From Benincasa hispida (Eukaryota > Streptophyta > Magnoliopsida > Cucurbitales > Cucurbitaceae), in assembly GCF_009727055.1 (NCBI RefSeq), contig NC_052358.1, positions 42,555,494 through 42,619,493 of the forward strand: a DNA stretch of 64,000 bases, written 5' to 3'. Position 1 is the stretch's first letter, and every line of letters begins with the position of its first letter. The position numbers and the translations under genes are program-made. A model generated the notes under the pieces. The model saw only the letters and a program-made list of their open reading frames with translations, was not told the DNA's origin and did no database searches. Of the stretch, positions 34,915 through 47,034 are shown piece by piece.

Positions 34915-36971
34915 TGTTAGGGATGATGCCCTAAAGTCTTGTGTCCTGTAGTTTGTAAACACAATTTGTACGAACGCTTATGATGTATAATATATGATAT
35001 TTTCTTCACTATTTGACTTTGCACATTGGATGTTTTATTCGCTTTACCAATAAAATAAAATCCCTGGTTGTCATTATGTAACTTAAGCATGTATGTGGTG
35101 ACATACAAGTGGATCATGTCTTAAGAGACAACCAAAATGGTTTATAGTATATGGATATAAGAGGGAAATCTTATTCTGGTGATGCGGCCCACTTTGTGGA
35201 ATAGTTACAAGTGTTGTGACTTGGTACAGATGATCTGATCCTGATCATTCATGTGAGGACATGCGAGAGGGGGCGTCCTATACAAAGAGTTTGTATAAGA
35301 CCTAACCACAAAGTGTTAACGTCTCGTTATATAATGTCGTTCATGACAGAGACTTTACTTCACTAGGATGACCATAGGTAACATGACCTCAATCGTGAGT
35401 GAGTTGGGAACTCCTGCCTTTGAGGGCGATCCTTTAATTTGCATGGGTGCGAGTGGCTAGGTCGTCGACTCAAACCTACCCTTTGGGGATTCGTCTGATT
35501 TGGGAGTTGTGAACTCAGCTACATAAGATGGAATTCACTCCTTCCCTGAAGTAGGGGTAAATAGATAGATTGCTCCCTTAAGGGTTGATCCCAGGACTTG
35601 AACGATATAACGCCACACACCTTCTCATGGCCTGAGAGGTGTCCACACACAGTAGGACTATGTTGTATTGTTCATTAGAGAGATCAGTGGTACTTAACGA
35701 GTTAGATGTAACTACAGGGACAAAACGGAAAATTGGCTCAACTGTACTTATGAGCATCTGTGAAGGGTTATCGTAATGATGATTGGTTATATCCGATAGA
35801 CACAGAAATATCTGTGGTAAGAAAAGTTCAATTGTCGGTCTTTAGTGGAATGCTTGGCAGTTAATGGATGGTGGATCTCGTGGCTAAAGAGTTTAGTCAG
35901 CTATTCACGTACCGTTGGAGCTACGAGCCATAGGTTCATAACGTCCCCTTGGTAACTTGGATTCATGTTGAGAATCAGTTTTTGGGTCAGTTTGAAATGT
36001 TCAAATTGAAAAAAGGGAGTTAGATTATATATGATATGATAGAACTGGTTAATTATATATGATATGGTTAACTTTATATATGAGATACATTAATTGGAGG
36101 AAATTGGATATAAATATGATTTATATCTAGTGGAGGAGAAAACACTATTGTTGATATATGATATTAAACTATAGGTTAATGAATATAATATGATTATATT
36201 TATTATTTTATGAATTTGGCAATTATGGGATAATAGGTCGCCATTTTCTTTGTAATTCTGCGTTAGTGGGAAGTTTCATTCGGTTTTCGTAACTGAAGAA
36301 TAAAATGAAAATTGTTTTCATTTTAAAAAAGAAGACGGTTAATTGCTCATGAGGTGTTTGCATCCTATCACTTAGTGAATTGAGAGACTATACGATAGCT
36401 CACTTTTTACTACACGATCGCTTACACACACGCGCTTCTTTCTAAATGATCGCTTAGTGTCGAGCTTTTACTAAACGATCGTATAGACGATCGCTGACCT
36501 TTTCCTATACGATCGTGTACTTCACCTTAACGATTAAGCAATTTATCTACATGATAGACTCACCTTTCTCCCACTTGCTTGATCGTTGTATAAGATCTTT
36601 TTTCCTTCTCCCCTCTACCAAATCCGAACAGAGCCCACTCTTTGAATTCTCACACTGAGAATACTAAGGGTTCCAAGTGGTGGTGTCATTCCCATTCTTC
36701 GTCTATTCGTGTTGCGGCCGTTCGTGGTAGACGACCAGTGTTTTGGTGAACGATAATCTTCTGTTCGTGGAGAGAGCAAGATTTTTGCTATGAAGAGAGT
36801 CTTCAACTAGTAAGTTTTCTTGGTTGCTTGTTTGTTTATTTCTTAGCATTCCGATAATTTAGTGGTTGGATTCATATCTTTTTGTTTGAATGTAAATGTG
36901 GTAATTCTGTCATAATGTCTTTGGAAAGATCTGCTTTTACTCAGAGGTACTCTTGTATAAGAGTTCCTTCA
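34915..36971 (+). repeat. Copia-2 3' LTR
   Basis: About 2,057 bp from TGTTAGGGATGATGCCC to GAGTTCCTTCA. It contains a cluster of ACGATCG-type repeats at about 36380-36510. The following bases return to Copia-1 integrase on the minus strand. Confidence 0.75.
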
Positions 36972-38120
36972 ACATCATCCTGATGTTCTTGAAGAAATAC
37001 AATATAATCTTTTGGAATTGCACTTCTTCTTTCTCTAGTGGATCTCCTTAGTGGCAATTCTTGATGTTGTTGAGTTTGGACTTCAGGTTCAACAATGGAG
37101 ATTTCAATGTTGTCTTGTTCTACAAATTGTTCAATAGTGAATTCAGGAATTGGAGTTTGAACATAATTTATAACTATATTAGGAAAAGAAACTAATTTCT
37201 CTTCAAAGACAACTTTCCTGATCTTATCTTTCCCCCCAAACTTAACATTCTCAAGTAATCTAGCATCTTCCGTCTCAAACAAAGTAGGATAATAGAACTT
37301 GAAACCCCGAGAGCACTCAGAATACCCAACAAAATAGTAGCTAATATTTATTGAGTCCAATTTTCTTTAATTAGGCCTGTAAGGCCTAGCCTCGGTTGAA
37401 CAATCCCATATGTCAAGATGTCTAATACTAGACTTCTTTCCTGTCCATAGCTCATAAGGGGTTTTAAATACTTCTTTACTAGGTACCCTATTAAGGATAT
37501 ATGTTACAGTCTTTAGTGCCTCACCCCAGAGAGATTCTGGTAGAGAAGAATGATTAATCATACTTCTTACCATATCCTTAAGTATTCTATTTTTCCTTTC
37601 CACCACACCATTCATGTTGGGTTTGCCCAACATAGTGTATTGCGGGACGATTCTATATTCCTCTAGGTATTTGGCAAAGGGCCCTAGACATTGTTCACCT
37701 GATCCATCATACCTATCGTAGTCTTTACCACCACAATCAGATTTGACAACCTTAATTTTCTTTATAAGTTGAAGTTCAACTTCAGTTTTGAAAGATTTGA
37801 AAACATCCAAAGGTTAAGACTTCTCATGAATTAAATATAGGTACCCATATCTTGAATAGTCGTCTATGAACGTAATAAAATATTGTTTTCCATTCCAAGA
37901 AGCCGTAAGGAATGGACCACAAATATTTGTATGTATTAGTTCTAAGACGTCTGAGCATTTGTTGACTCCTAATTTTCTTATGTTTGTCTGTTTTCCCTTA
38001 ATACATCCCACACAAATGTCAAAGTTACTTAAATCAAGGGAATCAAGAATTCATCTGACACAAGTCTCTGAATTCTCTGTTTAGAGATATGACCTAAATG
38101 CTTGTACCATAACATAGTGA
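36972..38120 (-). pseudogene. Copia-1 integrase with pre-integrase segment
   Basis: On the minus strand: LWYKHLGHISKQRI (pre-integrase zinc segment) near 38110-38070, then LELIHTNICGPF near 37930, DDYSRYGYLYLIHEKS, and [31 protein letters not shown] carries the Glu of the D-D-E triad near 37600. The linker with RRSTRERRSAIPKDYIVFL and EHQDDV ends at 36972. The first catalytic Asp (usually THTD/HTDICGP) is Asn here. Stops at about 37814 and 37361 split it. Confidence 0.85.
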
Positions 38121-38559
38121 AATTCTCATGTAATTTACGTTTTACGCTTTGTACCACATGAATTAGATAACAGGATATCGTTAAATGAAGCAAAAGAATC
38201 AATCATATATAGATTATCAATTAAAGAATTGGTACAAATAAGCTTGGAATCTTGAAAAGATTAACTTTATTATTTCTTTAAGAACAACCAAATTTGTCCA
38301 AACTAGAGATAAAAACTAAATTCGGTTTAAATGACGATACAACAAAAGTCTCATTTAAATTCAAATAACAACTAGTTTTTAATGTAATATAAAATTCCCA
38401 ATAGCTTCAACTAGAACTGCTTTGTCATTGCCCACATAGATGAATCTTTCAGCATCACTTGGCGGCCGGCTCCATAAGCAACCCTGCATTGATATACTTA
38501 CATGAGTAGTAGCACAAAATCTACCAACTAAGTATCCGTGGGTACATAAGCTAAATTAA

Positions 38560-39530
38560 CTTCAAAAAAACCAAAATAAGAAGTTTACCCTTTTTTATAC
38601 GCCACTTGGCGTACTTAGGACAATTTTTCTTGAAGTGACCTTCCTTTTTGCAAGAAAAACAAGGATTTTTAGTAAGCTATTTCTTTCTCTTATTCTGTTG
38701 AGATGTCTCTTTTACCACACTTGTAGATTTTCTTTTCTTCTTATCATGAGAGTCAATTGCCAAATGAGCACTTTTTGTCATTTCTCTCTTAATTTTATCT
38801 TCTTTTTGTACACATTGTCAGATAAGCTCATTAGTACTCCATTTGTTCTTCTGAGTATTATAGCTTATCTTAAACTAAGTAAATGGTACAGGAAGAGAGA
38901 TAAGTACCATATGTACAAGTAAATTTTCATTTATCTCGAATATCAAGTGCATTTAATTTACTTGTGAGATTGAACATTTCCATAATGTACTCCCTTATGT
39001 TTCCATTGCCCTTATATCTCATAGAAGTTAAAGAAGTCAAAAGACTACTTGCTTTCGCTTTTTCATTTTTAGCAAAATATATCTCAATTGAGCAAGGAAC
39101 GTATTGACATTTTCACTTTCCGCGATAGAACCCCAAAAAAAGTTCAGAATAGAGTGCTTAATGTTCATCAGACACATGCAATTTGACCGTTTCCACTTCT
39201 TTATATTAGCCATATTCGGTTGTTCCTCAATAGAAGTAAGGTCCTTAATACAAGGTCCAAACTCATACACCCCAGAAGTATCTTTAAGCTTTCCTTCCAA
39301 AACTTGAAGTTTAATCCATTTAACTTAGGGATTGGACTTAGATTTCTAGATGTTTGAGTAAGATCAACTGAAACAATAAATAAAAAACATAAACTCACAA
39401 TTAAAATATAACAAAATAGTTTCACATATGTGGTGGACTCCTTTAACAAGTTACCTAGTACAACATTGATGTCCAACCTTTGGGCAAAAACACCAACTAT
39501 AAATGGTGCTCTCAATGTAGTAATCAAAGT
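38560..39530 (-). pseudogene. Copia-1 gag with zinc knuckle
   Basis: The minus strand has PKLNGLNFKFWKESLKILLG near 39340-39280, typical of the copia gag (UBN2-type) start. The degraded middle part follows at 39300-39037, then a CCHC zinc knuckle (CFSCKKEGHFKKNC) near 38670-38625 and NCPKYAKWRIKKG. Gag packages element RNA. Frameshifts separate the pieces. Protease and the stretch at 38120-38560 are too degraded to read. Confidence 0.75.
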
Positions 39531-39927
39531 ACTGAAAATAAACTATGTCAAAAAGCAGTCTTTCTTTGGATCGACTATTTTTCACATGATCAATTCTTAT
39601 AATTGTCACATACTCGTTATCATGTGAATACCTACAATTTGGTCAAATAATTATCTTCCTTTTGGCAGATAATTATCTGCATAAATTCATGAATATACAC
39701 ATCTTATATTTTAGAATTAAACTAATTTAGATAACAAAAGCTACTCTGATAACATATTATTTTGACCATTCCAATCTAAGATGTAAGACACAATATAATA
39801 TAACAATATTATCGTACAAAAATAATGGAAAAAAATACCACATCATCTTTACCAAATTTTACCCAATAACTGCATACACATAATACAATTAAAGCAACAT
39901 AAGCATGTCAATATCACAAAAAATAAT

Positions 39928-40150
39928 CAACCAAATTTAAATTTAAATTCACCAAAATATCAATCAAATTTAAATTTAAATTTACCATGTTATCAATTAA
40001 ACTTAAACTTACCACAATATCAATCAAAATTTAAATTTAAATCCATCAAATATCAATCAAATTTCAATTTAAATCTACAAGATGATCAATCAAATAGTAC
40101 TTAGATGCACACAATATCAATCAATTCCAAATTAAATAGGAATTATCAAC
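39928..40150 (-). repeat. 33-bp tandem repeats in the Copia-1 leader
   Basis: About seven units of 27-33 bp, each starting CAATCAAATTTAAATTTAAA or a diverged form (unit starts 39928, 39961, 39994, 40021, 40054, 40087, 40118). They lie between the primer site and gag. Confidence 0.75.
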
Positions 40151-40451
40151 ATGATTGATCAAATCGGATTGATTAATTCTTAACAAATACAAGATTTACG
40201 ATCAATTAAAAAAATCCACCAAATTGATTAGAATCACCGAATTCAACATTATCAATCAATTTCAAAATCCACAGTATTCATTGAAATAGAACACATTTAA
40301 CAAAAACACATGGAAACTCAAATTCAACAACCTCGAGATCAATCTTTCACAACATCGATTACTTTTAAGGGGAAAAAAAATTACAGAAATCGTAATCATT
40401 TACCAATGAAAAACAAATATTAACTAACAATTCAACGTGAAATTCATATTT

Positions 40452-40459
40452 TGATACCA
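40452..40459 (-). other. Primer-binding site of Copia-1
   Basis: The minus strand reads TGGTATCA two bases after the LTR end, the usual initiator-tRNA-Met start of copia primer sites. The match stops after 8 nt. Confidence 0.65.
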
Positions 40460-40461
40460 CT

Positions 40462-40902
40462 TGTTAGCATAACTATTTTAAATCTATATTAAATAGATAT
40501 AACTCTAGGATTATTCATGCTAAATTGTCAAGGATAACATACTAGATTCATTGCAAAATTGACAACAATTATAAGGTGACTATTGTCTTTTTCGATCAAA
40601 ACTCTAATGCCCTAAGTGGGATATCTCTCTAGATGGGATTAAGAGAGATGAGTGTTCATTGTTTTGGTATATTGGGAATTATAGCCCTAAGATCTCTTTA
40701 TATACTAGTTCAATTAGGGTTCCATTAAACTCTAATTAACCAGGAATGAGCTTCTACCCATTCAATTAAGAATATAGGTATTAATTAATTAGATCACATA
40801 ATAAGGCTCAATCTAATAAAATAACCCAATGTGATAAATTATTAATCCACATACATAATCCATACTTTAATTATACATATTATTATTTAAATACATTTAA
40901 CA
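40462..40902 (-). repeat. Copia-1 5' LTR
   Basis: 441 bp with short inverted ends TGTTA/TAACA. It is followed on the right by LINE sequence starting TGTCC, presumably one half of the target duplication. Confidence 0.8.
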
Positions 40903-41427
40903 TGTCCTCATATCCATTGGTTAAACTTTGTTTTGTGATGCTACTTGAGATGTGGCGAAGTGTAAAGGTGGTGTTGGATGGGTGCTATGAGATCATAAAG
41001 GCGCGATTATTGGGACAGGTGGAAAGGCTATTCAGGGGCATCTAGATGTGTTGTTTGTCAAGGTTTGTGCTATAGCGGTTGGGACACGAGAGGTGGCTAC
41101 TGCTAAGCATGCGTCTTTAGTGGTGGAGTCGGACAATGTGACAACTATTAGATTACTGGCAGGAGAGGATGAGGTGCTAACACCGATAAAATCTATAGTG
41201 GAGGATACCTTAACCAAAGGGGCACACAGGGAGATCAAGTTTTGTCACATTAGGCGATCTCAAAATTTTGTGGCTAATAGTATTGCTCGTTGGGTAGTGA
41301 ATGAAAGTGTTCTCATTGTTGGTGGGATGTTTTCCCTTTTTAGCTTTGTTCTTTTGTGGAGATAGATGTGACCTCGTCATCTATATAATCGTTTCTTTGT
41401 CTGATAGTTGATTTCTAAAAAAAAAAT
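40903..41427 (+). mobile_element. LINE 3' end: RNase H-like domain and poly(A)
   Basis: Translation from about 40940 gives GVGWVL and DHKGAIIGTGG with a stop and frameshift, then the 41048-41365 frame with EVATAKHASLVVESDN and FCHIRRSQNFVANSIARW. These are hallmarks of the RNase H (RVT_3) domain at the end of plant LINE ORF2. It ends at 41362-41364 (TAG), and a run of ten A near 41418 is the likely tail. This fits the LINE half at 567-1164. Confidence 0.75.
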
Positions 41428-43677
41428 ACTCTATAAGTACCTCATAGTTTGTTAATTGTTAGAAAAATACTCATTTTAGTTAGAATATTACCTTTAAACT
41501 TTTATGAATGATTCAACCATATCTTAGGAGTAAATATTCTAACCATATTTGTTATTTGTTATTTATTTATTTATTGCTTGTTTCACTTCATTTATTGATA
41601 AGCTTTTCGCCTTCCTCACAATACATTTGAATTATGAGCAAAATTTCATACATGAAATCAAGATTTAAAACCACTTTTTTCCTTTTAGTTTAACATTTTT
41701 ATTTATTTTTGAAAACATGTTTAAAAATAAGTAATAAAGTAATAAAACTATATGGAGAAGTAGGATTCGTAAGCTTAATTTTCAAAAATATAAAATCAAA
41801 CACAAAATAGTTATCAAATGGAATTCTAGAATTTCAGATAAAAATGAAGATCTAGAACAGCGTGACAATGACTTAGATTGGTGTTGTAATCCATAAATTC
41901 ATTCTAAGTCACCACCATATCATTTCATATCTCAATTTTCGTTAGAAATTCTAAGAAATTTTCACAGTAAGAGTGAGTTTTGAAACGTTCATTAGATGTA
42001 AAAAAGTTATATCGCAACTTTTAAAAAAAAATAAGAATATTTTAAAAATAAATAACAAAGTGGAGGTGTAATTTTTTTAAAAATATAATTTAACCTAAAA
42101 ACTATTATTCTTTTACTCTCTCTCTCACAGATTCTGTCACCATGACATTTGAACAAGTATTTGATGCTTTCATTACACTTTTCTCAACTTCCATGACATT
42201 TGAACCAATGTTTCATTTCAAATTATATGCTGTCTACTTCAACAGCATTTTTTTTTTTATATATTTAAATTTAAATTTCATTGATTTATAGTTCCAAAAG
42301 ATGCTTTCTTAAATTATTTATGATAGGGACAACGAACCTCAAACTATCTCCATAATGGTATGATATTGTCCACTTTGGACATAAACCCTCATGGTTTTAT
42401 TTTTTGTTTCACCCCAAAAGGCCTCATACCAATAGAGATAGTCATTCTCACTTATATACCCATGGTCTTCTCCTTATCTAACCAATGTGTGATTTTGGTC
42501 GTATTCCTAACAATTTACTTGTACCAATGGAAGTCCTAGTTTTAAATTTAAATTTAAGTTTTAACTAAAAAAAGCAGGAATTAGGATCAGGACACAGGTC
42601 AAGTAAAAACAAAATTGTACTTTTCAATTTTTTTTCCTTTTATTAAAAAAGTCTACCTTTTTAATGCTATATCTATATATGATATTAGGTAATAAATTTT
42701 TTTTAGAACTAGTTAAAATTTACGTGAACGGATTTTCAATTTTATATTATGTGCTTGGATTTTCAATTTTATACATGTCTAAATAAATCTTTAACCCATT
42801 TGACATCTTCTAAAATTTACTTCTAAAATTTACAAATCCTTTTTTTACATAATTTTATATTTGTCTAGTGTTTTATACCAAAAATTGAAAGTTTTTTTTA
42901 GATTCGTCGGATGGATGACCTAAAAATTAGGCAAAAAATGTGAAATGATCCGATTTTTTAAAAAAGAATGTCAAATGAGCCTTTGTTTACGTCAAATTCA
43001 AGTGATATTATCAAAATAAATCACTATGTCTCTCATCCTCGCTCGTCTCACTCTCTTTTCTTTTTTTTCATTCACAAATCATAAATTACTATGTCTCTTG
43101 CTCTCGCTTGTCTCGTTTCTCTTCGTTTTCTTATTCACAAAATTACAGTCTCTCGATCTTTTATGCAATCATCTTTTTTCTTTTCTTTTCTTTTTTTTCT
43201 TACGAAGGAAATATATCACATTCAATCCCCAAAAGGGAAAGTACTAGAAGAATATTCCAAAGCTAAATAGAGAGCTAACCAAAGAGGAGGATTAGTAGCC
43301 CACTCCCCTTTCTTCCTCTTGGCCCCAACCCAACCAACAATATTATGGACAACATAATTTATGAAGTTACAATAGTGTGTGAAGTTGAATGGTATATATT
43401 TGAAGTTCATATTATTTTAGTTTGATAAAATGTTTTCAAGATTGAAAAAGAAAAATAAAATGACTTTAGAGATAATTAGTTAATAATTAACATATGACCA
43501 AAACAACCCTCTAAAAATACAAAATTTTTAATTATAACAGACTATTTTGTCACTATTCAAATTAAATTACATTTTATCTAAATACAAGTTTTCTAATTAG
43601 GAAAAAAATGTTTAAACGGTTAGACATAAAGTACTGTTTTTTTTTTCAAGCAATTTGAAATAAGAAACACTTGGAAA
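41428..43677. other. AT-rich intergenic DNA, no gene seen
   Basis: No credible coding frame. The only structure I noticed is a roughly 60-bp imperfect direct duplication in the pyrimidine-rich stretch 43022-43145 (both copies contain CTATGTCTCT and end near ATTCACAAA). Confidence 0.6.
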
Positions 43678-43679
43678 TA

Positions 43680-44191
43680 GGGTTGGCAACGCTCCCCCGC
43701 TCCACCCCTATGGGGGAAATTCCCCAATTCCCGCTGTCGGGAAATGGGTGTCCGTGGGCCCCATTCCTTGTTTTCTCGGATTCCCTTACTAATTTCCCGC
43801 GGGGAATCCCCTGTTAGATCCTACGGGATTTTCCATTTTTTTCTTTTAATTTTTTAAATTTGGGCTTGATTTTTTGGACTTAAATTTAGAATTTATATAT
43901 TCAATATTAGGCTTACAACACTATAAATCTATAGTATACATTATAAACATACATATAAATAAGTTATTTTATATATTATAAATATATATTTATAAAATAT
44001 TAAAAATATAACTATATAAAATCGTGGTCGGGGATTAATTGGGGTCAGAGTCGGGGCGGATACCATCCCCATCTCCGTCCTGTCCTCGGACGGGGCTCCG
44101 AAAAAATTTCCTGGTTTGACTCCATCCCCGGTCAAATTGGGGATTCCCCACCGCGATCGGGACAGGACCCCGCGAGGAATTTTGCCAACCC
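43680..44191. mobile_element. Small terminal-inverted-repeat element with GC-rich ends
   Basis: 512 bp with a perfect 10-bp inverted end GGGTTGGCAA/TTGCCAACCC flanked by TA on both sides (43678-43679, 44192-44193). Both arms (about 130 and 160 bp) are rich in GGGG/CCCC words and the core is nearly pure A+T. It has no coding capacity. The TA flank suggests a mariner-type mover, but two bases are weak evidence. Confidence 0.6.
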
Positions 44192-44193
44192 TA

Positions 44194-45055
44194 CCTAGAA
44201 AAATATATAAAAAATGACTAGCACACCAAAAAAGGATAAAATTGATTTACACATTAATCACAACTTAATTGTAATAGGTTGTTTGTATATTGTTGTAGTT
44301 TTTATAAGGTACTATTCATCATAGATATATTTGAAGTTGATAGTTGTGTGATGTGCATTATTTAATTATACTTCAATTGTAAATTAAGGGACTCTTTGAT
44401 GAATAAGATGTCTGAGAATGAAGACGATTGTGTTTGATTATGCATGAGAAATGCTATAAAAATTTATGAACAAAAATTGTATTTATATTTAATTTATGAA
44501 ATTAAGTATGACAATCTTATATAATTGTAATAGATTAATTAATTAAAAATAAATATAATTCAATATATTGATAAAAGTTAATTAACTAAGAATCAATAAT
44601 AATTTTAATTATAATTTTTTTAAAATTAATTAATTTGTAGGAAAATTTTTTAACTAATATTAGTTAACTAATTAAATATATTTAAGATATTGTTAGTTAT
44701 TTAATTAATTGTTTATATAAAAAAGTGAAAATGAGATAAAAATATGATATATTAATAAAAAAATTACTAAAAATTTTTTATAGGTTTAATATAACGATCA
44801 AATTAAATTTAATTTCAATAAATAATTGCTTGATTTAAAAAAAAATAATGAATCAATTATTATTTTTGTACTAACTAAATTTAATTAATTCGAATTTATA
44901 TTTAAATATATTTAAGATATTGTTAGTTAAATAATTATTTATTTATTCAAAAATATAATTGCATTCGTTTGATAAAATTTTATTGTAAAAATAAGTTAAG
45001 TAAATATTTTAATAAATTATTATTGATTTATTAAAATAATTATTTGTATTAATTT
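44194..45055. other. Very AT-rich intergenic DNA, no gene seen
   Basis: Long A/T runs and TTAATTAA-like words. Stops in every frame. Confidence 0.6.
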
Positions 45056-45060
45056 TTGTT

Positions 45061-45614
45061 TGTTGAATGAAAAATTTCGGTGAATCACAAGTTCCGCATC
45101 ATCAACGAAAGCATGAGCCTATTAGAAAAATTATAATTTGGATCAATTAAAATTGCTCAAGCCCAACCTCAATTTAACGCCATGGTAAAATTTTAGGTCA
45201 AATTAAAGATTAAGCTTAAGTCTAATTTTTGGCTCAACAACAAATAGGTCCAAGCCCAACTTTAGTCAAAACACGCCCAATAAAGCAATTGGGTCCAAGC
45301 CCAAGTCCATGAGAAACCTTTATAAATTGAGGTCTAGAGGGATTGAAAAATTGAATGCCAAATCTCTCTTAATTTATGAAGACTAAAGAATACAACCCCT
45401 TCAAAATTGAAGATCAGCATATTAAAACTCTGAAGATTTAACATTAGAGATTATTTTTTGAGAGAAAGCCATATTAAAACTCTGAAGATTAACATTAGAG
45501 ATTACTTTTCAAAAGAAAACCTATGTATTGGAGATTGTATTCACTTTATTGAAATTAATACAAATATAGTTCAAATTTCATGAATTAAATTTCTCTTGAA
45601 ATCTTGTACGAACA
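45061..45614 (+). mobile_element. Intact short solo LTR
   Basis: 554 bp starting TGTTGAATGAAAAATTTC and ending TTGTACGAACA, with perfect 5-bp duplication TTGTT (45056-45060 and 45615-45619). A TATA box (TATAAATT) is at 45321-45328. A 50-bp direct repeat (CATATTAAAACTCTGAAGAT..) occupies about 45417-45515. I see no relation to the LTR families on the left. Confidence 0.75.
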
Positions 45615-45619
45615 TTGTT

Positions 45620-47030
45620 AAATTAATATTAATTAATTATGTAATTAACTATATTCAAAATAAAATTATATATAAAATAAAAAATAAATGGAGAAAATAA
45701 AAGAGAAAACCCATTTTGGAAATAAAAAACCTTTGTGAGTGAAAAATGAGGATGCCTGAGTTTGTATCAATTCTCATGCAGAAATCAGATGGAACATGAA
45801 ACAACAACACACAACTCATTGTAATCTCAATCTCAAATTTTACATAGAAGACGAAAGTGAATTAAGACATTGTGAATGATGACGGTAATATTTTGATTTT
45901 TTTTCTTGTTTTTATTTTTGTATAATAAATTAAGAAAGTAAAAGGTATAACCAATTATGAAAAACATTATTCTTAAATCAATATCATCTCAACCTATAAT
46001 TTTCTTTTTGAGAAAATCTCAACCTAGAATTTTACATAGCACTTTCTCCCACTCCTTGAATCCGTTTAACGTTTCCAATATCCTTCAAAAGCAATCACCA
46101 ACTCACATAAAAACGAAGATCCTTTGCATGAACAGTTAAAATGAAATTATTATTATTATTTATTTCTTGAACTTAGCTCAATTAACATCTATATGTGGCA
46201 AGATCCATGGTCCAAATCTCCACCCTCAATTTTTACTTTAAAAAAAAAATCTTTTTGGATTTAGTTTTTTTTAGTTCATAAATTTCAAAATATTACATAT
46301 TAAGTCCTTAAGTTTTGAGTTTAAAATGAAGCACAGATACTTCATGCAAGGCAAAGAATCAATATCAGACATGTATCGGATACCGAAACTTTTAGATACT
46401 TCACAGATACATATATGACACGCGATTTGACGTATCTATACACACGATTTGACGTATCTATTTCTATGAGTATTTTTTTTTAAAGAAAAAAGACAAGTAA
46501 CTTATCTAATCTTTCCCAATCCAAAATTAAACAACCTATTTAAAAAGCTAGTTCGAAACTAAAAGAAAAAAATAAATAAATAACGGACCAAACCTTAGAC
46601 TAGAATCATCCAATCTCCATCTTCACATTTGAGTCCCCATAAAGTCCACAAAAATATAAACTATTTGGATATCTTCAACAATAAGTTCTTCGTTTATCTT
46701 CATACTTCTCTCTCTAATATTCTTTTTCTTCTTTGCAATATGAGTCAGTTTTCTATTTCATTTTATTAACTATTGTACTTCAACATCTTAGATGTTGCTT
46801 TTTTTATATTGTATTTTAGTGTTTGTATTCTATTTTGTGCTATTATTATTAATTTGTATGCTAAATTTATTTATATCCTATATTTTTTTTTTTTTAAAAA
46901 AAATGTGTTTTCAATGTATTAGTATCCCCGTTTTTTAGAAATATATATATATATATATTAAAAAAATATATAAAAAGTGACGCATATATCTATATCTTAG
47001 TTTTTTAGAAATTAACGAATCACCGTTCTG
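45620..47030. other. AT-rich intergenic DNA, no gene seen
   Basis: Contains poly-T tracts, a (TA)n run near 46942-46959 and short direct repeats of ACGATTTGACGTATCTAT at about 46420-46461. The frame at 45957-46139 has no recognisable content. Confidence 0.55.
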
Positions 47031-47034
47031 ATCT

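Larger units (their letters stand above)
18926..36971 (+). mobile_element. Copia-2: plus-strand Ty1/copia element carrying two nested elements
   Basis: 5' LTR 18926 to about 20507 (3' end lost), 3' LTR 34915-36971. The start of the body (primer site, gag, protease, N-terminal integrase) has been deleted together with the 5' half of the gypsy element. Remaining pol lies at 25385-26913 and 34203-34914. The two LTRs are clearly the same sequence with many substitutions and indels, so the insertion is not recent. It lies in Copia-1 between integrase and reverse transcriptase. A matching target duplication is not evident. Confidence 0.8.
1165..40902 (-). mobile_element. Copia-1: minus-strand Ty1/copia retrotransposon split by many nested insertions
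   Basis: The two outer repeats (1165-1585 and 40462-40902) match over about 400 bp and both end in TGTTA at their 5' terminus. The primer site is at 40452-40459 and the main purine tract at 1586-1600. Pieces of its own body, read right to left, are leader and gag (about 40450-38560), integrase (38120-36972), start of reverse transcriptase (18925-18644), rest of reverse transcriptase and RNase H (16945-15605), a second RNase H end (9158-8627) and 3' untranslated DNA (1902-1586). All other DNA between the LTRs is inserted. Every coding piece contains stops or frameshifts, so the element is inactive. Confidence 0.8.

Noticed and set aside
18921..36976. 5-bp target duplication for Copia-2
   Set aside because: Left flank CCCAC and the bases after the 3' LTR (ACATC) do not match. 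The join of the Copia-1 frame is good but the duplication cannot be claimed.
38635..38922. 95-codon plus-strand frame
   Set aside because: It is antisense to the gag zinc knuckle of Copia-1, whose CCHC signature is on the minus strand.
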